Source: Streptomyces sp. SAI-127
Lineage (GTDB): Bacteria; Actinomycetota; Actinomycetes; Streptomycetales; Streptomycetaceae
Assembly: GCF_029894425.1 (NCBI RefSeq)
Contig: NZ_JARXYJ010000001.1
Span: 1,178,001 to 1,242,000 of the forward strand
Reading direction: 5' to 3'
Length of the DNA: 64,000 nucleotides
In this document: positions 32,547-40,974 of the stretch, piece after piece
Layout of the letters: every line of letters begins with the position of its first letter
How positions within the stretch are numbered: the stretch's first letter is position 1
Position numbers and translations under genes: made by a program
The notes under the pieces: generated by a model
What the model saw: the letters and a program-made list of their open reading frames with translations, nothing else
Database searches by the model: none
Told to the model about the DNA's origin: nothing

Positions 32547-33659
32547 ATGTCAAGCACTCCCAAGGCAGACCCCACGGCACCTTCCACCGTCTGGCTGGCC
32601 CGCGGCCGCCATCTCGGATCCGACGCGGCCGACGTCCTGCGGCAGAACCTGGAGCGACTGAAGGAGAGCGGGGCCCTCGACGACTTCCGGGAGCCGTCCG
32701 GGACCGGGGAAGACCCGGACCGGATCTTCGAGGCCCGCTGGCGGGTCGCCGACGAGGTGACCGTCCGGGCCCGGCTCTCGCTCGCCCCCGTGTCGAGCGG
32801 CGGACAGGAGTGGGTGCTGGCGGCCGAGGCGGAGCAGCCCTGGGATCTGCGGTGGCCGTCGCCCGCGACCATGTTCTGGCCCGACAGCGCGGACGTCTTC
32901 TGGGACCGTGACGCCGCCACGGGGCTGCGTCTGAGGGACCTGAGTGTGCTGCCCGAGGAGGACAAGGACGTACGGCGGCTGCTCCGGCAGGCCGTGCGGG
33001 GCAGTTGGGCCGTACATGTCGTCGTCCACGAGGCCATGACCACCGACCAGCGCGGCCGTCGCCCGCTGGCGGACATGGTGCCGCCCGGTCTGCGCCACCG
33101 CGTGGTCGAGCACCGGGCGCAGCCGCACCAGCTGCGGGTCCTGAACTGGGCCGTGAAGGACTTCGGTGTGGAGGTGCCGCGCGGCGGTGCCGTGGTGCTG
33201 CCCGGGACGCCGGTGCCGCCCGGCTACGACGGCCAGGACTTCTCCGTACGCAGTGTGTTCCTCGACGGCTCGGAGCCCACCGAGCTCATCGCGACCGTGA
33301 CGCGCTACGCCATGATGCCCAAGCCGCTGCCGGACGACGCCTGGGCGGCGGTGACCTCTCTGCGGGAGCAGTGGCAGTTGCTGACGATGCAGGAGGAACT
33401 CGCACGCGAGCGCGCGCTCGTGACGATGTACGCCGATGCGCTCGAGGCCATGACGAAGTCCCGGGACCTGTACCGGGAGGCCGCCGAGCGGGCGAACGAG
33501 GCGCTGGCCATCTACCGCGAGAACGCCCCGGCACCGGAGCCCCGTGCGGATGCGGAGGCCACCTCGCCGTTGCAGCAGCTGTCCCGGACGTTCGGGCGCT
33601 GGAAGGGCACCTTGAAGCCCCCGGCCCGCGACGAGGACTCGGACCAGCAGATCAGCTGA
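32547..33659 (+). CDS. Uncharacterised protein with C-terminal coiled coil
   Basis: A 370-residue soluble protein from ATG 32547 (no strong ribosome site). I recognise no family. The N-terminal 270 residues are a mixed alpha/beta region with Trp-rich patches (WVLAAEAEQPWDLRWPSPATMFWPDSADVFWD) and a possible beta-rich core around VRSVFLDGSEPTELIATVTRY. Residues about 285-340 form a charged coiled coil (LREQWQLLTMQEELARERALV, YREAAERANEALAIY), followed by a short acidic tail. No signal or membrane segment. It converges closely on the MDMPI-fold gene. A 14-bp direct duplication (CAGATCAGCTGAA) spans its stop codon. Confidence 0.75.
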   Translation: MSSTPKADPTAPSTVWLARGRHLGSDAADVLRQNLERLKESGALDDFREPSGTGEDPDRIFEARWRVADEVTVRARLSLAPVSSGGQEWVLAAEAEQPWDLRWPSPATMFWPDSADVFWDRDAATGLRLRDLSVLPEEDKDVRRLLRQAVRGSWAVHVVVHEAMTTDQRGRRPLADMVPPGLRHRVVEHRAQPHQLRVLNWAVKDFGVEVPRGGAVVLPGTPVPPGYDGQDFSVRSVFLDGSEPTELIATVTRYAMMPKPLPDDAWAAVTSLREQWQLLTMQEELARERALVTMYADALEAMTKSRDLYREAAERANEALAIYRENAPAPEPRADAEATSPLQQLSRTFGRWKGTLKPPARDEDSDQQIS

Positions 33660-33668
33660 AGAGGCAGA

Positions 33669-34328
33669 TCAGCTGAACAGCGGGAAGCGGTCCGCGTCGG
33701 CCCCGAGGGCGCGGCGTTCGGGGTCCGTGAGCGGCGTACGTCCGGTGGCGGCGCGAGCGTAGTGCTCGTCACTCCAGTCGAGCGGAACGGGCCGGCCGAG
33801 GAGACCGTCGAGGGTGGCGCGCACCGCGGCCAGGCCCTCCGGGGACGGTCCGACGGCCTCCGGCAGGTCGGTGACGAGGTCGAGGTGGTGGATGGTGGCC
33901 TCGACGGCGAGGGTGAGCATGAGGTCCCCGGCCGTCAGCACATGGCCCTGGGTGGCGACCAGCAGATCCGGCCGGGCGTCCGCGGCGGCGTTCACAGTGG
34001 CCGCGGTGGTCTCCAGGCAGAGGTCCCGCAGCTGGGGGAAGTCGAGGAACATGCTGGCGCTCACCCGGTTCCAGCGCCGTCCGTTCGCCGCGCCGGCGGG
34101 GTCGGGCGCCCAGTCCCGCCAGTAGGTCACGGCGTCCCGGTCGGACGGTCCCGCCGCGGGCGTGTGCAGGGCGACCAGGGCCCGCTGGGCGTCCCCCGCG
34201 CAGTGGAAGACCAGGTCGCGCACCGCCCAGCCCGCGCAGCCGGTGGGCCGCCAGGACTCCTCGTCCCCGAGGGGGCGTACGACGACCGCGAAGGCCTCGT
34301 AGGCGGCGCGCAAGACGTCTGCGTTCAT
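33669..34328 (-). CDS. MDMPI N-terminal-domain protein
   Basis: The 219-residue protein starts at ATG 34328. The first 160 residues match the mycothiol-dependent maleylpyruvate isomerase N-terminal domain: YEAFAVVVRPLGDEESWRPTGCAGWAVRDLVFHCAGDAQRALVAL and the later VEATIHHLDLVTDL, which supply the His metal ligands in a DinB-like bundle. It is shorter than the second MDMPI-fold protein in this window (7245-8027) and lacks that protein's C-terminal domain. Substrate unknown; probably a mycothiol-linked transferase or isomerase. It is divergent from the molybdoenzyme operon. Confidence 0.85.
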   Translation of the reverse strand: MNADVLRAAYEAFAVVVRPLGDEESWRPTGCAGWAVRDLVFHCAGDAQRALVALHTPAAGPSDRDAVTYWRDWAPDPAGAANGRRWNRVSASMFLDFPQLRDLCLETTAATVNAAADARPDLLVATQGHVLTAGDLMLTLAVEATIHHLDLVTDLPEAVGPSPEGLAAVRATLDGLLGRPVPLDWSDEHYARAATGRTPLTDPERRALGADADRFPLFS

Positions 34329-34440
34329 GGCGCCAGCGTAGGCGGGGCCCTTTTCCCGGGGTGACGGGAGGTGTCGGAGGGCCCGCTGTGGATACGCGGT
34401 GGGGACAGCACCTCGGCCCGTCCGGAAGGTCACCGTCAAC

Positions 34441-34980
34441 ATGAGCGGCGAGAACAGCGACAACGCCACCTGCTCGGAGACGACGCTCACGGTCAACGGC
34501 AAACCCCACACCCTCCTCGTGGACCACCGGCGCGTCCTGCTCGACGTCCTGCGCGAGGATCTGGACCTGTGGGGTGCCAGGAAGGGCTGCGACCACGGAC
34601 AGTGCGGGGCCTGCACGGTCCTGGTGGACGGGCGCCGCGTCAACAGCTGTCTGCTGCTCGCGGTCGCCCTGGACGGCAGCGAGGTCCGGACCGTCGAGGG
34701 CCTCGGTGGCGACGGGGAGGAACTGCACCCCCTGCAACAGGCCTTCCTCGACCGCGACGCCTTCCAGTGCGGCTACTGCACCCCCGGCCAGCTCTGCTCG
34801 GCGCTCGGCATGCTCGACGAGGCCGCGGCGGGCCACCCCTCGCGCGTCACCGGCGAGACACCCGCAGGCCGTCCCGTACCGCTGGACCGGGACGAGATCC
34901 GCGAGCGGCTCAGCGGCAACCTGTGCCGCTGCGGCGCCTATCCACGCATCGTCGACGCGGTCGAGGACGTGATCCGGTGA
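34441..34980 (+). CDS. paoA: Aldehyde oxidoreductase, 2Fe-2S subunit (PaoA/YagT type)
   Basis: A 179-residue iron-sulfur subunit of the xanthine-oxidase family. Cysteines of the plant-type 2Fe-2S cluster lie in GCDHGQCGACTVLVDG with a later Cys in VNSCLLLA (about residues 50-80); the second cluster is in FQCGYCTPGQ and LCRCGAYPRI. Unlike E. coli PaoA, there is no Tat signal in the first 40 residues, so the complex is probably cytoplasmic. First gene of a three-gene operon; the next gene overlaps its stop (GTGA). I place the start at ATG 34441, while an in-frame upstream start at 34399 cannot be excluded. Confidence 0.9.
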   Translation: MSGENSDNATCSETTLTVNGKPHTLLVDHRRVLLDVLREDLDLWGARKGCDHGQCGACTVLVDGRRVNSCLLLAVALDGSEVRTVEGLGGDGEELHPLQQAFLDRDAFQCGYCTPGQLCSALGMLDEAAAGHPSRVTGETPAGRPVPLDRDEIRERLSGNLCRCGAYPRIVDAVEDVIR

Positions 34981-35969
34981 AGACCTTCGACTACGTACGG
35001 GCCACCAGCCCCGAAGAGGCGGCCGAGCTCTTCGCCGCCCGTCCCGGCGCCCGCTACCTCGGCGGCGGCACCAACCTGGTCGACCTGATGAAGCTCGGCG
35101 TCGAACGGCCCGACCTGCTCGTCGACATCGGCCGGCTGCCCCTGGACGAGGTCCAGGAGCTCCCGGACGGTTCGCTGCGCGTCGGCGCCACGGTCCGCAA
35201 CAGCGACCTGGCGGCCCATCCGGCCGTCCGCGCCCGCTACCCCGCCCTCTCCCAGGCCCTGCTCGCGGGCGCCTCGGGGCAGCTGCGCAATGCGGCCACC
35301 ACGGGCGGCAACCTGCTCCAGCGCACCCGCTGCCCCTACTTCCAGGACGTCTCCAAACCCTGCAACAAGCGGTCGCCGGGCAGTGGTTGCGGCGCACGTG
35401 AGGGCGTGCACCGGGACCACGCGGTGCTCGGGCACTCCCCGCACTGCATCGCCACCCACCCCTCGGACATGGCCGTCGCGCTCGCCGCGCTGGACGCCCG
35501 CGTCGAGTTGTACGGCACCGAGGGCGCCCGGAGCGTGCCCGTGGCCGAATTCCACCGCCTGCCGGGGGAACACCCGGAGCGGGACACCGAGATCCTCCCC
35601 GGCGAACTCGTCACCGGCGTGCTGCTGCCGGCTGCCCCCGCCGGGTTGCCGTCCGCCTATCGCAAGGCCAGGGACCGGGCGTCGTACGCCTTCGCCCTCG
35701 CCTCGGTGGCCGCCGTACTGCGGGTGACGGACGGGGTGGTCGACCATGCCGGGATCGCTTTCGGCGCGCTGGCGCACCGGCCGTGGCGGGCGCGGCGGGC
35801 CGAGCAGGCGCTGGTGGGCGCCGCGCCCACGGCGGCCGCGTTCGAGCACGCGGTCGACCTGGAGCTCTCCGCCGCCGAGCCGTTGCGGGACAACGCCTAC
35901 AAGCTGCCCCTGGCGCGCTCGCTCGCGCTGGACGTCCTGACCCGGCTCACCGCCGCCGCCCGGACCTGA
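34977..35969 (+). CDS. paoB: Aldehyde oxidoreductase, FAD/4Fe-4S subunit (PaoB/YagS type)
   Basis: The 330-residue FAD subunit begins at GTG 34977 inside the previous gene. GARYLGGGTNLVDLMKLGV and ASGQLRNAATTGGNLLQ are the FAD-binding motifs of the VAO-type fold. The cysteine cluster RCPYFQDVSKPCNKRSPGSGCGAREG ... HCIATHPSDMAVALAAL (about residues 120-170) is the extra 4Fe-4S insertion specific to the PaoB branch, absent from ordinary xanthine dehydrogenase FAD subunits. It passes electrons from the molybdenum centre via the Fe-S clusters to FAD. The C-terminal CO_deh_flav_C domain follows (YAFALASVAAVL). Confidence 0.92.
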   Translation: MKTFDYVRATSPEEAAELFAARPGARYLGGGTNLVDLMKLGVERPDLLVDIGRLPLDEVQELPDGSLRVGATVRNSDLAAHPAVRARYPALSQALLAGASGQLRNAATTGGNLLQRTRCPYFQDVSKPCNKRSPGSGCGAREGVHRDHAVLGHSPHCIATHPSDMAVALAALDARVELYGTEGARSVPVAEFHRLPGEHPERDTEILPGELVTGVLLPAAPAGLPSAYRKARDRASYAFALASVAAVLRVTDGVVDHAGIAFGALAHRPWRARRAEQALVGAAPTAAAFEHAVDLELSAAEPLRDNAYKLPLARSLALDVLTRLTAAART

Positions 35970-35979
35970 GGAGGACGCC

Positions 35980-38097
35980 GTGGACGCCACTTCCGCTACC
36001 GTTCTGGGCGCTCCCGTCGAGCGCCGCGAAGGCCGGCAGAAGGTCACCGGCACCGCTCGCTACGCCGCCGAACAGCCCTGCCTGGGCCGGGCACACGCCT
36101 GGCCCGTGCCCGCCTCGGTCCCCCGGGGCCGGGTCACCGGCATCGACACCGCGGCCGCCCTGGCCGTGCCCGGCGTCCTGGCGGTGCTCACCCACCAGAA
36201 CGCGCCGAGGCTGTCCGAGCCGGAGGACCCCACGCTCGGCGTCCTGCGCGACTCCCGTGTCCCGCACCGCGGTTGGTTCGTCGCCCTGGTGGTGGGCGAG
36301 ACCCTGGAGGCCGCCCGCGCCGGTGCCGCCGCCGTGCGCGTCGACTACGCCGTGGAGGACCACGACGTCACCCTCACCGCCACGCACCCGGACGCGTACG
36401 CCCCCGAGCAGGCCAACGGCGGATACCCCGGAAGCCGTGAACACGGCGACCCCGAGGGCGTGTTCGCGTCCGCCGAGGTCCGGGTCGACGTCGACTACCG
36501 GGTGCCCCCGCTGCACAACCACCCGATGGAACCGCACGCCACGACGGCCGAGTGGCACGACGGCCGGCTCACGGTGCACACCTCCACACAGGGCTCCACG
36601 GTCGTACGCGCCGTCCTGGCCGGCCTGTTCGGCCTGCCGGAGGAACACGTCACCGTTCTCGCCGAGCACGTGGGCGGCGGTTTCGGGTCCAAGGGCACAC
36701 CCCGTCCGGACGTGGTGCTCGCCGCGATGGCGGCCCGGCACACCGGACGGCCTGTCACCCTGGCACTCCCCCGCCGCTTCCTGCCCGCCGTCGTCGGACA
36801 CCGGGCCCCCACCCTGCACCGACTGCGCCTCGGGGCCCACCCCGACGGGCGGCTCACCTCCCTGCTCCACGAGGTCACCACCCACACCTCGCGGATCAAG
36901 GAGTTCGTGGAGCAGGCCGCCGTGCCCGCACGCGTGATGTACGCCGCCCCCGACTCCCGTACGACGCACCGCGTGGCGCCGCTCGACGTGCCCACCCCGT
37001 CCTGGATGCGGGCCCCCGGCGAGGCTCCCGGCATGTACGCCCTGGAGTCGGCCATGGACGAACTGGCCGCCGAACTCGGCATGGATCCGGTGGAGTTGCG
37101 GATCGTCAACGAGCCGGGCACCGAGCCCGACAGCGGCAAGCCCTTCAGCAGCAGGCACCTGGTGGAGTGTCTGCGCGAGGGCGCCCGGCGCTTTTCCTGG
37201 GCCGAGCGGGATCCACGGCCGCGTTCCCGCGCCGAGGGCCCGCTGCTGGTGGGGTCGGGGGTGGCGGCCGCCATGTATCCCGTTCTGGTGCAGCCGTCCA
37301 CGGCGGCGGCACGGGCGCTGCCCGACGGGACCTTCCTCGTACGGATCAACGCCACCGACATCGGCACGGGCGCCCGGACCGTGCTCGCACAGATCGCCGC
37401 GGACGCGCTCGCCGTGCCGGTGGCCCGCGTGCGGACCGAGGTGGGCAGCAGCGAGCTGCCCGCCGCGTCACTGGCCGGCGGCTCGTCGGGCACCGCCTCC
37501 TGGGGCTGGGCGGTGCACGAGGCGTGCACCCGGCTCGCGGAACGCCTGGCCGAAGGGCCGCCGCCGGCTGAAGGGATCGAGGTTCGTGCCGACACGGCCG
37601 GCCGGGCGGACGCCGACAGCCCGTTCGCCCGGCACGCCTTCGGCGCCCACTTCGCGGAGGTCGCCGTCGACACGGTCACCGGCGAGACCCGGGTCCGAAG
37701 GCTGTTGGGGGTGTATGCCGCCGGGCACATACTCAACTCACGTACCGCCCGCTCCCAGTTCGTCGGCGGCATGACCATGGGGCTCGGCATGGCACTGACC
37801 GAGGGCAGCACACTGGACTCCGCGTTCGGTGACTTCGCCGAGTCCGATCTGGCCACGTACCACGTGCCCACACACGCCGACGTGCCCGACATCGAGGCGC
37901 ACTGGATAGACGAGGACGACACCCGCCTCAACCCCATGGGCAGCAAGGGCATCGGCGAGATCGGCATCGTGGGGACGGCGGCCGCGATCGGCAACGCCGT
38001 CTTCCACGCCACCGGCGTGCGCCTGCGCGAGCTGCCCCTCACACCGGACCGCGTGCTCGGCGGCATCCGGGAGAGGGGCGGCTCTTCAGCGGGTTAG
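35980..38097 (+). CDS. paoC: Aldehyde oxidoreductase, molybdopterin subunit (PaoC/YagR type)
   Basis: A 705-residue catalytic subunit starting at GTG 35980, after GAGGAGGAC. It has the xanthine-oxidase hammerhead domain (RREGRQKVTGTARYAAE, residues 15-130) and molybdopterin-binding domain (VEVDYRVPPLHNHPMEPHATTAEW, then GGGFGSKGTPRPDVVLAAM and MRAPGEAPGMYALESAMDELA). The catalytic base is the Glu in GSKGIGEIGIVG near the C-terminus. With the two upstream subunits it would oxidise aldehydes or N-heterocycles; natural substrate unknown. No MocA/PaoD-type maturation gene follows in this window, so the cofactor must be finished by a product encoded elsewhere. The stop overlaps the convergent neighbour by 4 bp. 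Confidence 0.93.
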   Translation: MDATSATVLGAPVERREGRQKVTGTARYAAEQPCLGRAHAWPVPASVPRGRVTGIDTAAALAVPGVLAVLTHQNAPRLSEPEDPTLGVLRDSRVPHRGWFVALVVGETLEAARAGAAAVRVDYAVEDHDVTLTATHPDAYAPEQANGGYPGSREHGDPEGVFASAEVRVDVDYRVPPLHNHPMEPHATTAEWHDGRLTVHTSTQGSTVVRAVLAGLFGLPEEHVTVLAEHVGGGFGSKGTPRPDVVLAAMAARHTGRPVTLALPRRFLPAVVGHRAPTLHRLRLGAHPDGRLTSLLHEVTTHTSRIKEFVEQAAVPARVMYAAPDSRTTHRVAPLDVPTPSWMRAPGEAPGMYALESAMDELAAELGMDPVELRIVNEPGTEPDSGKPFSSRHLVECLREGARRFSWAERDPRPRSRAEGPLLVGSGVAAAMYPVLVQPSTAAARALPDGTFLVRINATDIGTGARTVLAQIAADALAVPVARVRTEVGSSELPAASLAGGSSGTASWGWAVHEACTRLAERLAEGPPPAEGIEVRADTAGRADADSPFARHAFGAHFAEVAVDTVTGETRVRRLLGVYAAGHILNSRTARSQFVGGMTMGLGMALTEGSTLDSAFGDFAESDLATYHVPTHADVPDIEAHWIDEDDTRLNPMGSKGIGEIGIVGTAAAIGNAVFHATGVRLRELPLTPDRVLGGIRERGGSSAG

Positions 38098-39122
38098 GGG
38101 GCCAGCGGAGCGTCGGCCGCCTCGCGGACCGGCTCGGCCGTCCGCCGCTCCGTCAGGACGCCGTTCGGCGGTGTCGGCGACGCGAGGTGCACCACCAACG
38201 CGGTCAGCGCGGCCAGCGAAGCGCACGCGGCCACCGTCCCCGCGAGCCAGGCCGGCGCGAGCGGCAACGCCAGGGCCCGGGCGAGCCCCTCGGAGCGGAA
38301 CCGACCGTAGAGCAACTGGCCCGCGGCCACCCCGGCCGGCACGACGACCGCGAAGACCAGAACCGGGAGGGTGGGGCGGATCATCAGCACGGCGAGCAGG
38401 ACGCACAGGAACGACACCCCGAGCGCGAATCCGTACACCTGCAGGGATGCCCCGTCCTGGTGGACGGGGAAGCACAGGACACCGCAGACCAGCAGTGCCA
38501 GGGCGGCGAGCCTGCCCGGCCACGCGGGTGCCTTTTGGGGCCACCTCGGTGCGGGGGGATGCGGTGGCGGGGCCGGGAACACACTCAGACCCGGCATCCA
38601 GGGCAGCTCCGGTCCGAGCCGTCCCTCGCCGTCGCACGCCTCGTACGACGGCTGCGGGGGCGGCGGAGGCCTTTCCGTCGCCAGCCGCCCGATGAGCTCG
38701 ACGAGTTCCTCCACGGGCCGGCCGGTCGCCGCCGCGCGCATCGCCTCCTGACCGCAGTGGGGCTGCAGTTCGGACCGGTTCAGCAGGGCCACCAGGCGGG
38801 TCACCTCCTCCACCGGACGGGACTCGGCGGCGGCCCGGATCGCCTCGTCGGCGCTGCCCGGGTCCCGTGGCGGCCGGGTCAGCAGGGCGACGAGCCGGGT
38901 GACATCCTCCACGGACCGGTCCACGCCGACGGCACGCAGGGCCGCACCCGTGGCCTGCGCGTACTGGGGCGACTCTTCCAGCAGGGTGATGAGGTGGACG
39001 ACCTCCTCCAGGGGACGGTCGGCCACGGCGGCACGCACCAGGTCGCCGACGGGATCGCCGTACGAGCCGTCCATCGGTATGGCGGAATCGTTCGGGTTAA
39101 CTGCAGACGGGCCGGTGGTCAT
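38094..39122 (-). CDS. Membrane protein with four 33-residue helical repeats
   Basis: A 342-residue protein with an unusual cytoplasmic part: four repeats of about 33 residues, each centred on a (R/S)(P/S)(L/V)E(E/D)V..L(I/V).LL core, as in VADRPLEEVVHLITLL, VDRSVEDVTRLVALL, ESRPVEEVTRLVALL and TGRPVEELVELIGRL (residues 28-150). A Pro-rich stretch follows, then four transmembrane helices (about 205-320) and a short tail. I recognise no family name. The repeats look like paired short helices, a likely protein-binding platform on the inner face of the membrane. It shares a divergent region with the DUF1232 gene and overlaps paoC at its 3' end. Confidence 0.8.
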   Translation of the reverse strand: MTTGPSAVNPNDSAIPMDGSYGDPVGDLVRAAVADRPLEEVVHLITLLEESPQYAQATGAALRAVGVDRSVEDVTRLVALLTRPPRDPGSADEAIRAAAESRPVEEVTRLVALLNRSELQPHCGQEAMRAAATGRPVEELVELIGRLATERPPPPPQPSYEACDGEGRLGPELPWMPGLSVFPAPPPHPPAPRWPQKAPAWPGRLAALALLVCGVLCFPVHQDGASLQVYGFALGVSFLCVLLAVLMIRPTLPVLVFAVVVPAGVAAGQLLYGRFRSEGLARALALPLAPAWLAGTVAACASLAALTALVVHLASPTPPNGVLTERRTAEPVREAADAPLAP

Positions 39123-39334
39123 GCTCTGCTCCAGACAAAGAGTGCGGTCCTCCTACGCGCCCCCGTCGTGCGACCGCGACATTGAGATGACCCATTCGTA
39201 AGCGGGTACACGACGGCGTGCCACTCGGATGAGCCATGGGTGTGAGTGCCGCCCCTCGGCAGGCCTTAGCGGGACCGGATGCGGGAATCCGTCAGACAGT
39301 GCGCCGCACGGCGCCCGGAGGAGGAGGTCGGCCC

Positions 39335-39652
39335 GTGGATTCGACCACAGCACTGATCGTCGTCGCCGCTGTGCTCGCGGCGCTGGCGCTGGCGGTGGCC
39401 GTGGGACTGCTGGTGCGGCTCGTGAGAACCCGGCGCGGTCTGCGACGGGCGGGACTTCCCACCGGGCCCCGCTGGGTCTTCTGGGGCGCCCTGTTGTACT
39501 TCGTCCTGCCCACCGATCTGATGCCGGACCCGGTGTACCTCGACGACATCGGCGTCCTGCTGCTCGCCCTGCGCACCCTGCGCGGCTCCCCCGCCGACCG
39601 GGCGGCGCTGCGACTCGACCGGCGGGACCGGGAGACGTCCCGCCGAGCGTGA
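39335..39652 (+). CDS. YkvA/DUF1232-family membrane protein
   Basis: I start at GTG 39335, seven bases after GGAGGAGG, giving 105 residues; the longer in-frame extension is Arg/Pro-rich and unlikely. One N-terminal transmembrane helix (TALIVVAAVLAALALAVAVGLLVRLV, about 4-29), then a basic loop and the DUF1232 segment WGALLYFVLPTDLMPDPVYLDDIGVLLLALRTL, with the conserved L-P-x-D...P-D...D-D pattern. The biochemical role of YkvA proteins is unknown. It lies 131 bp upstream of the graspetide precursor; the intervening sequence looks like a separate promoter, so co-transcription is uncertain. Confidence 0.85.
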   Translation: MDSTTALIVVAAVLAALALAVAVGLLVRLVRTRRGLRRAGLPTGPRWVFWGALLYFVLPTDLMPDPVYLDDIGVLLLALRTLRGSPADRAALRLDRRDRETSRRA

Positions 39653-39783
39653 TTACGCAGTGTAAGGAAACCAATCACTCGTTCGATTCGTATAAGTCTC
39701 TGGAAGCCGAAGGAAGTCGGCTGACCTGACGGCGTCGTGGGGAGATGCCGTCTGCGAGAGGCAGTACCGGCGAGGGAGAGACG

Positions 39784-39975
39784 ATGCAACCGTTCGCGCT
39801 CAACTACGCACGTCCGGCAGCGACGTTGGAGGCGACCACTCCGTACGTCTACGACTCCGGGCTGCAGTTGAACGTGCTCATGGACGGCCGGGTCGCGGCC
39901 CGCGACCACGCGCTGATGAGGGAACTGGGGACCACCACCTCCACGGCGGGCTCCAAGACTCACTTCGACGACTGA
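39784..39975 (+). CDS. tgmA: Graspetide (ATP-grasp-modified RiPP) precursor peptide
   Basis: A 63-residue precursor starting at ATG 39784 after GAGGGAGA. The leader has the conserved FALNYARP block (residues 4-11) and a Y-D...L-N-V-L-M-D-G-R segment (23-36). The C-terminal core, from about residue 48, reads LGTTTSTAGSKTHFDD: Thr/Ser acceptors (50-54, 57, 59), Lys58 and two terminal Asp donors, with Glu47 just before. This is the pattern of the putative ATP-grasp target RiPPs paired with the SAV_5884-type maturase. The next gene, 17 bp on, is that ATP-grasp ligase. The modified peptide would carry side-chain ester (or amide) crosslinks; its activity is unknown. Confidence 0.93.
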   Translation: MQPFALNYARPAATLEATTPYVYDSGLQLNVLMDGRVAARDHALMRELGTTTSTAGSKTHFDD

Positions 39976-39992
39976 ACACAGGTCGCCGACCG

Positions 39993-40967
39993 ATGACCGT
40001 GTTGATTCTTACCTGCGAAGAGGACGTGACGGCCGACATGGTCGTCGTGCACCTCAACGCCACGGGGGTACCGGTGGTCCGGCTCGACCCGGCCGACCTG
40101 ACCGACGGTGTCGCACTGTCCGGGGAGTACGTGCACGGCACGTTCCGCGGCCACCTGTCGGCCGGCGGCCGTCTGGTGGGCATCTCCGGGCTGCGTTCGA
40201 TCTGGGTGCGCCGCCCGGGCACCCCCGCGGCGCGGGCGGCCGCGCCCTCGGAGTGGTTGACCGAGGAGTCCGCCCAAGCGCTGTACGGCATGCTCCGGGG
40301 CAGCGACGCCCGCTGGATGAACCACCCCGACGCGGCCCGCCGGGCCCGTCACAAGCCCTGGCAGCTACGGCTCGCCCAGCGCTGCGGACTGCCCGTCCCG
40401 GCCACGATCGTGACGACGTTCCCGCAGGCCGCCCGCGAGTTCGCCGAGCGCTATCCCGATCTGGTGGTCAAGCCGGTCTCCGGCGCGCACCCCCAGGACC
40501 CGCCGCGGGCGGTGCCGACCAGCCGGGTCGCGCCGGACACCGACTTCTCGGCTGTCGCGTTCGGGCCCACGCTGCTGCAACGGCGGGTCGCCAAACGGGC
40601 CGACATACGCCTGACCGTCGTGGGCGAGACCATGCTGGCGGCCCGGAAGGTGACCGGGCCCGATGACGAGGTGGACGTCCGTTTCGCCCCGCCCACCTCC
40701 TCCTGGGAGCCCACCGAGGTACCGCCGCGGGTGGCCGCGGCCGTCCGGGACTATCTCCGGGTGGCCGAACTGGCATACGGCGCCTTCGACTTCGCCGAGG
40801 ACGGGGACGGGACCTGGTGGTTCCTGGAGTGCAACCAGTCGGGTCAGTTCGGCTTCGTCGAGGTCGAGACGGGCCAGCCGATCGCGCGCAGCATCGCCGA
40901 GTGGCTGGCCCGGCCCGGTCCGGACCCGCGCTCGCACGCCGACGGGGCGAACACCACAGTTTCCTGA
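39993..40967 (+). CDS. tgmB: Graspetide ATP-grasp ligase
   Basis: The 324-residue ligase starts at ATG 39993. The first 110 residues are the MvdD-like pre-ATP-grasp domain (VLILTCEEDVTADMVVVHLN, LRSIWVRRPGTP). The ATP-grasp fold follows: VVKPVSGAHPQDP with the nucleotide-binding Lys, LLQRRVAKRADIRLTVVGETMLAAR, and the terminal metal-binding YGAFDFAEDGDGTWWFLECNQSGQFGF (Glu-x-Asn motif). It should activate acidic side chains of the TgmA core as acyl-phosphates and close macrolactone rings on Thr/Ser. No protease, transporter or PIMT-type methyltransferase is adjacent. The next gene converges, 7 bp away. Confidence 0.95.
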   Translation: MTVLILTCEEDVTADMVVVHLNATGVPVVRLDPADLTDGVALSGEYVHGTFRGHLSAGGRLVGISGLRSIWVRRPGTPAARAAAPSEWLTEESAQALYGMLRGSDARWMNHPDAARRARHKPWQLRLAQRCGLPVPATIVTTFPQAAREFAERYPDLVVKPVSGAHPQDPPRAVPTSRVAPDTDFSAVAFGPTLLQRRVAKRADIRLTVVGETMLAARKVTGPDDEVDVRFAPPTSSWEPTEVPPRVAAAVRDYLRVAELAYGAFDFAEDGDGTWWFLECNQSGQFGFVEVETGQPIARSIAEWLARPGPDPRSHADGANTTVS

Positions 40968-40974
40968 GGCCGGG

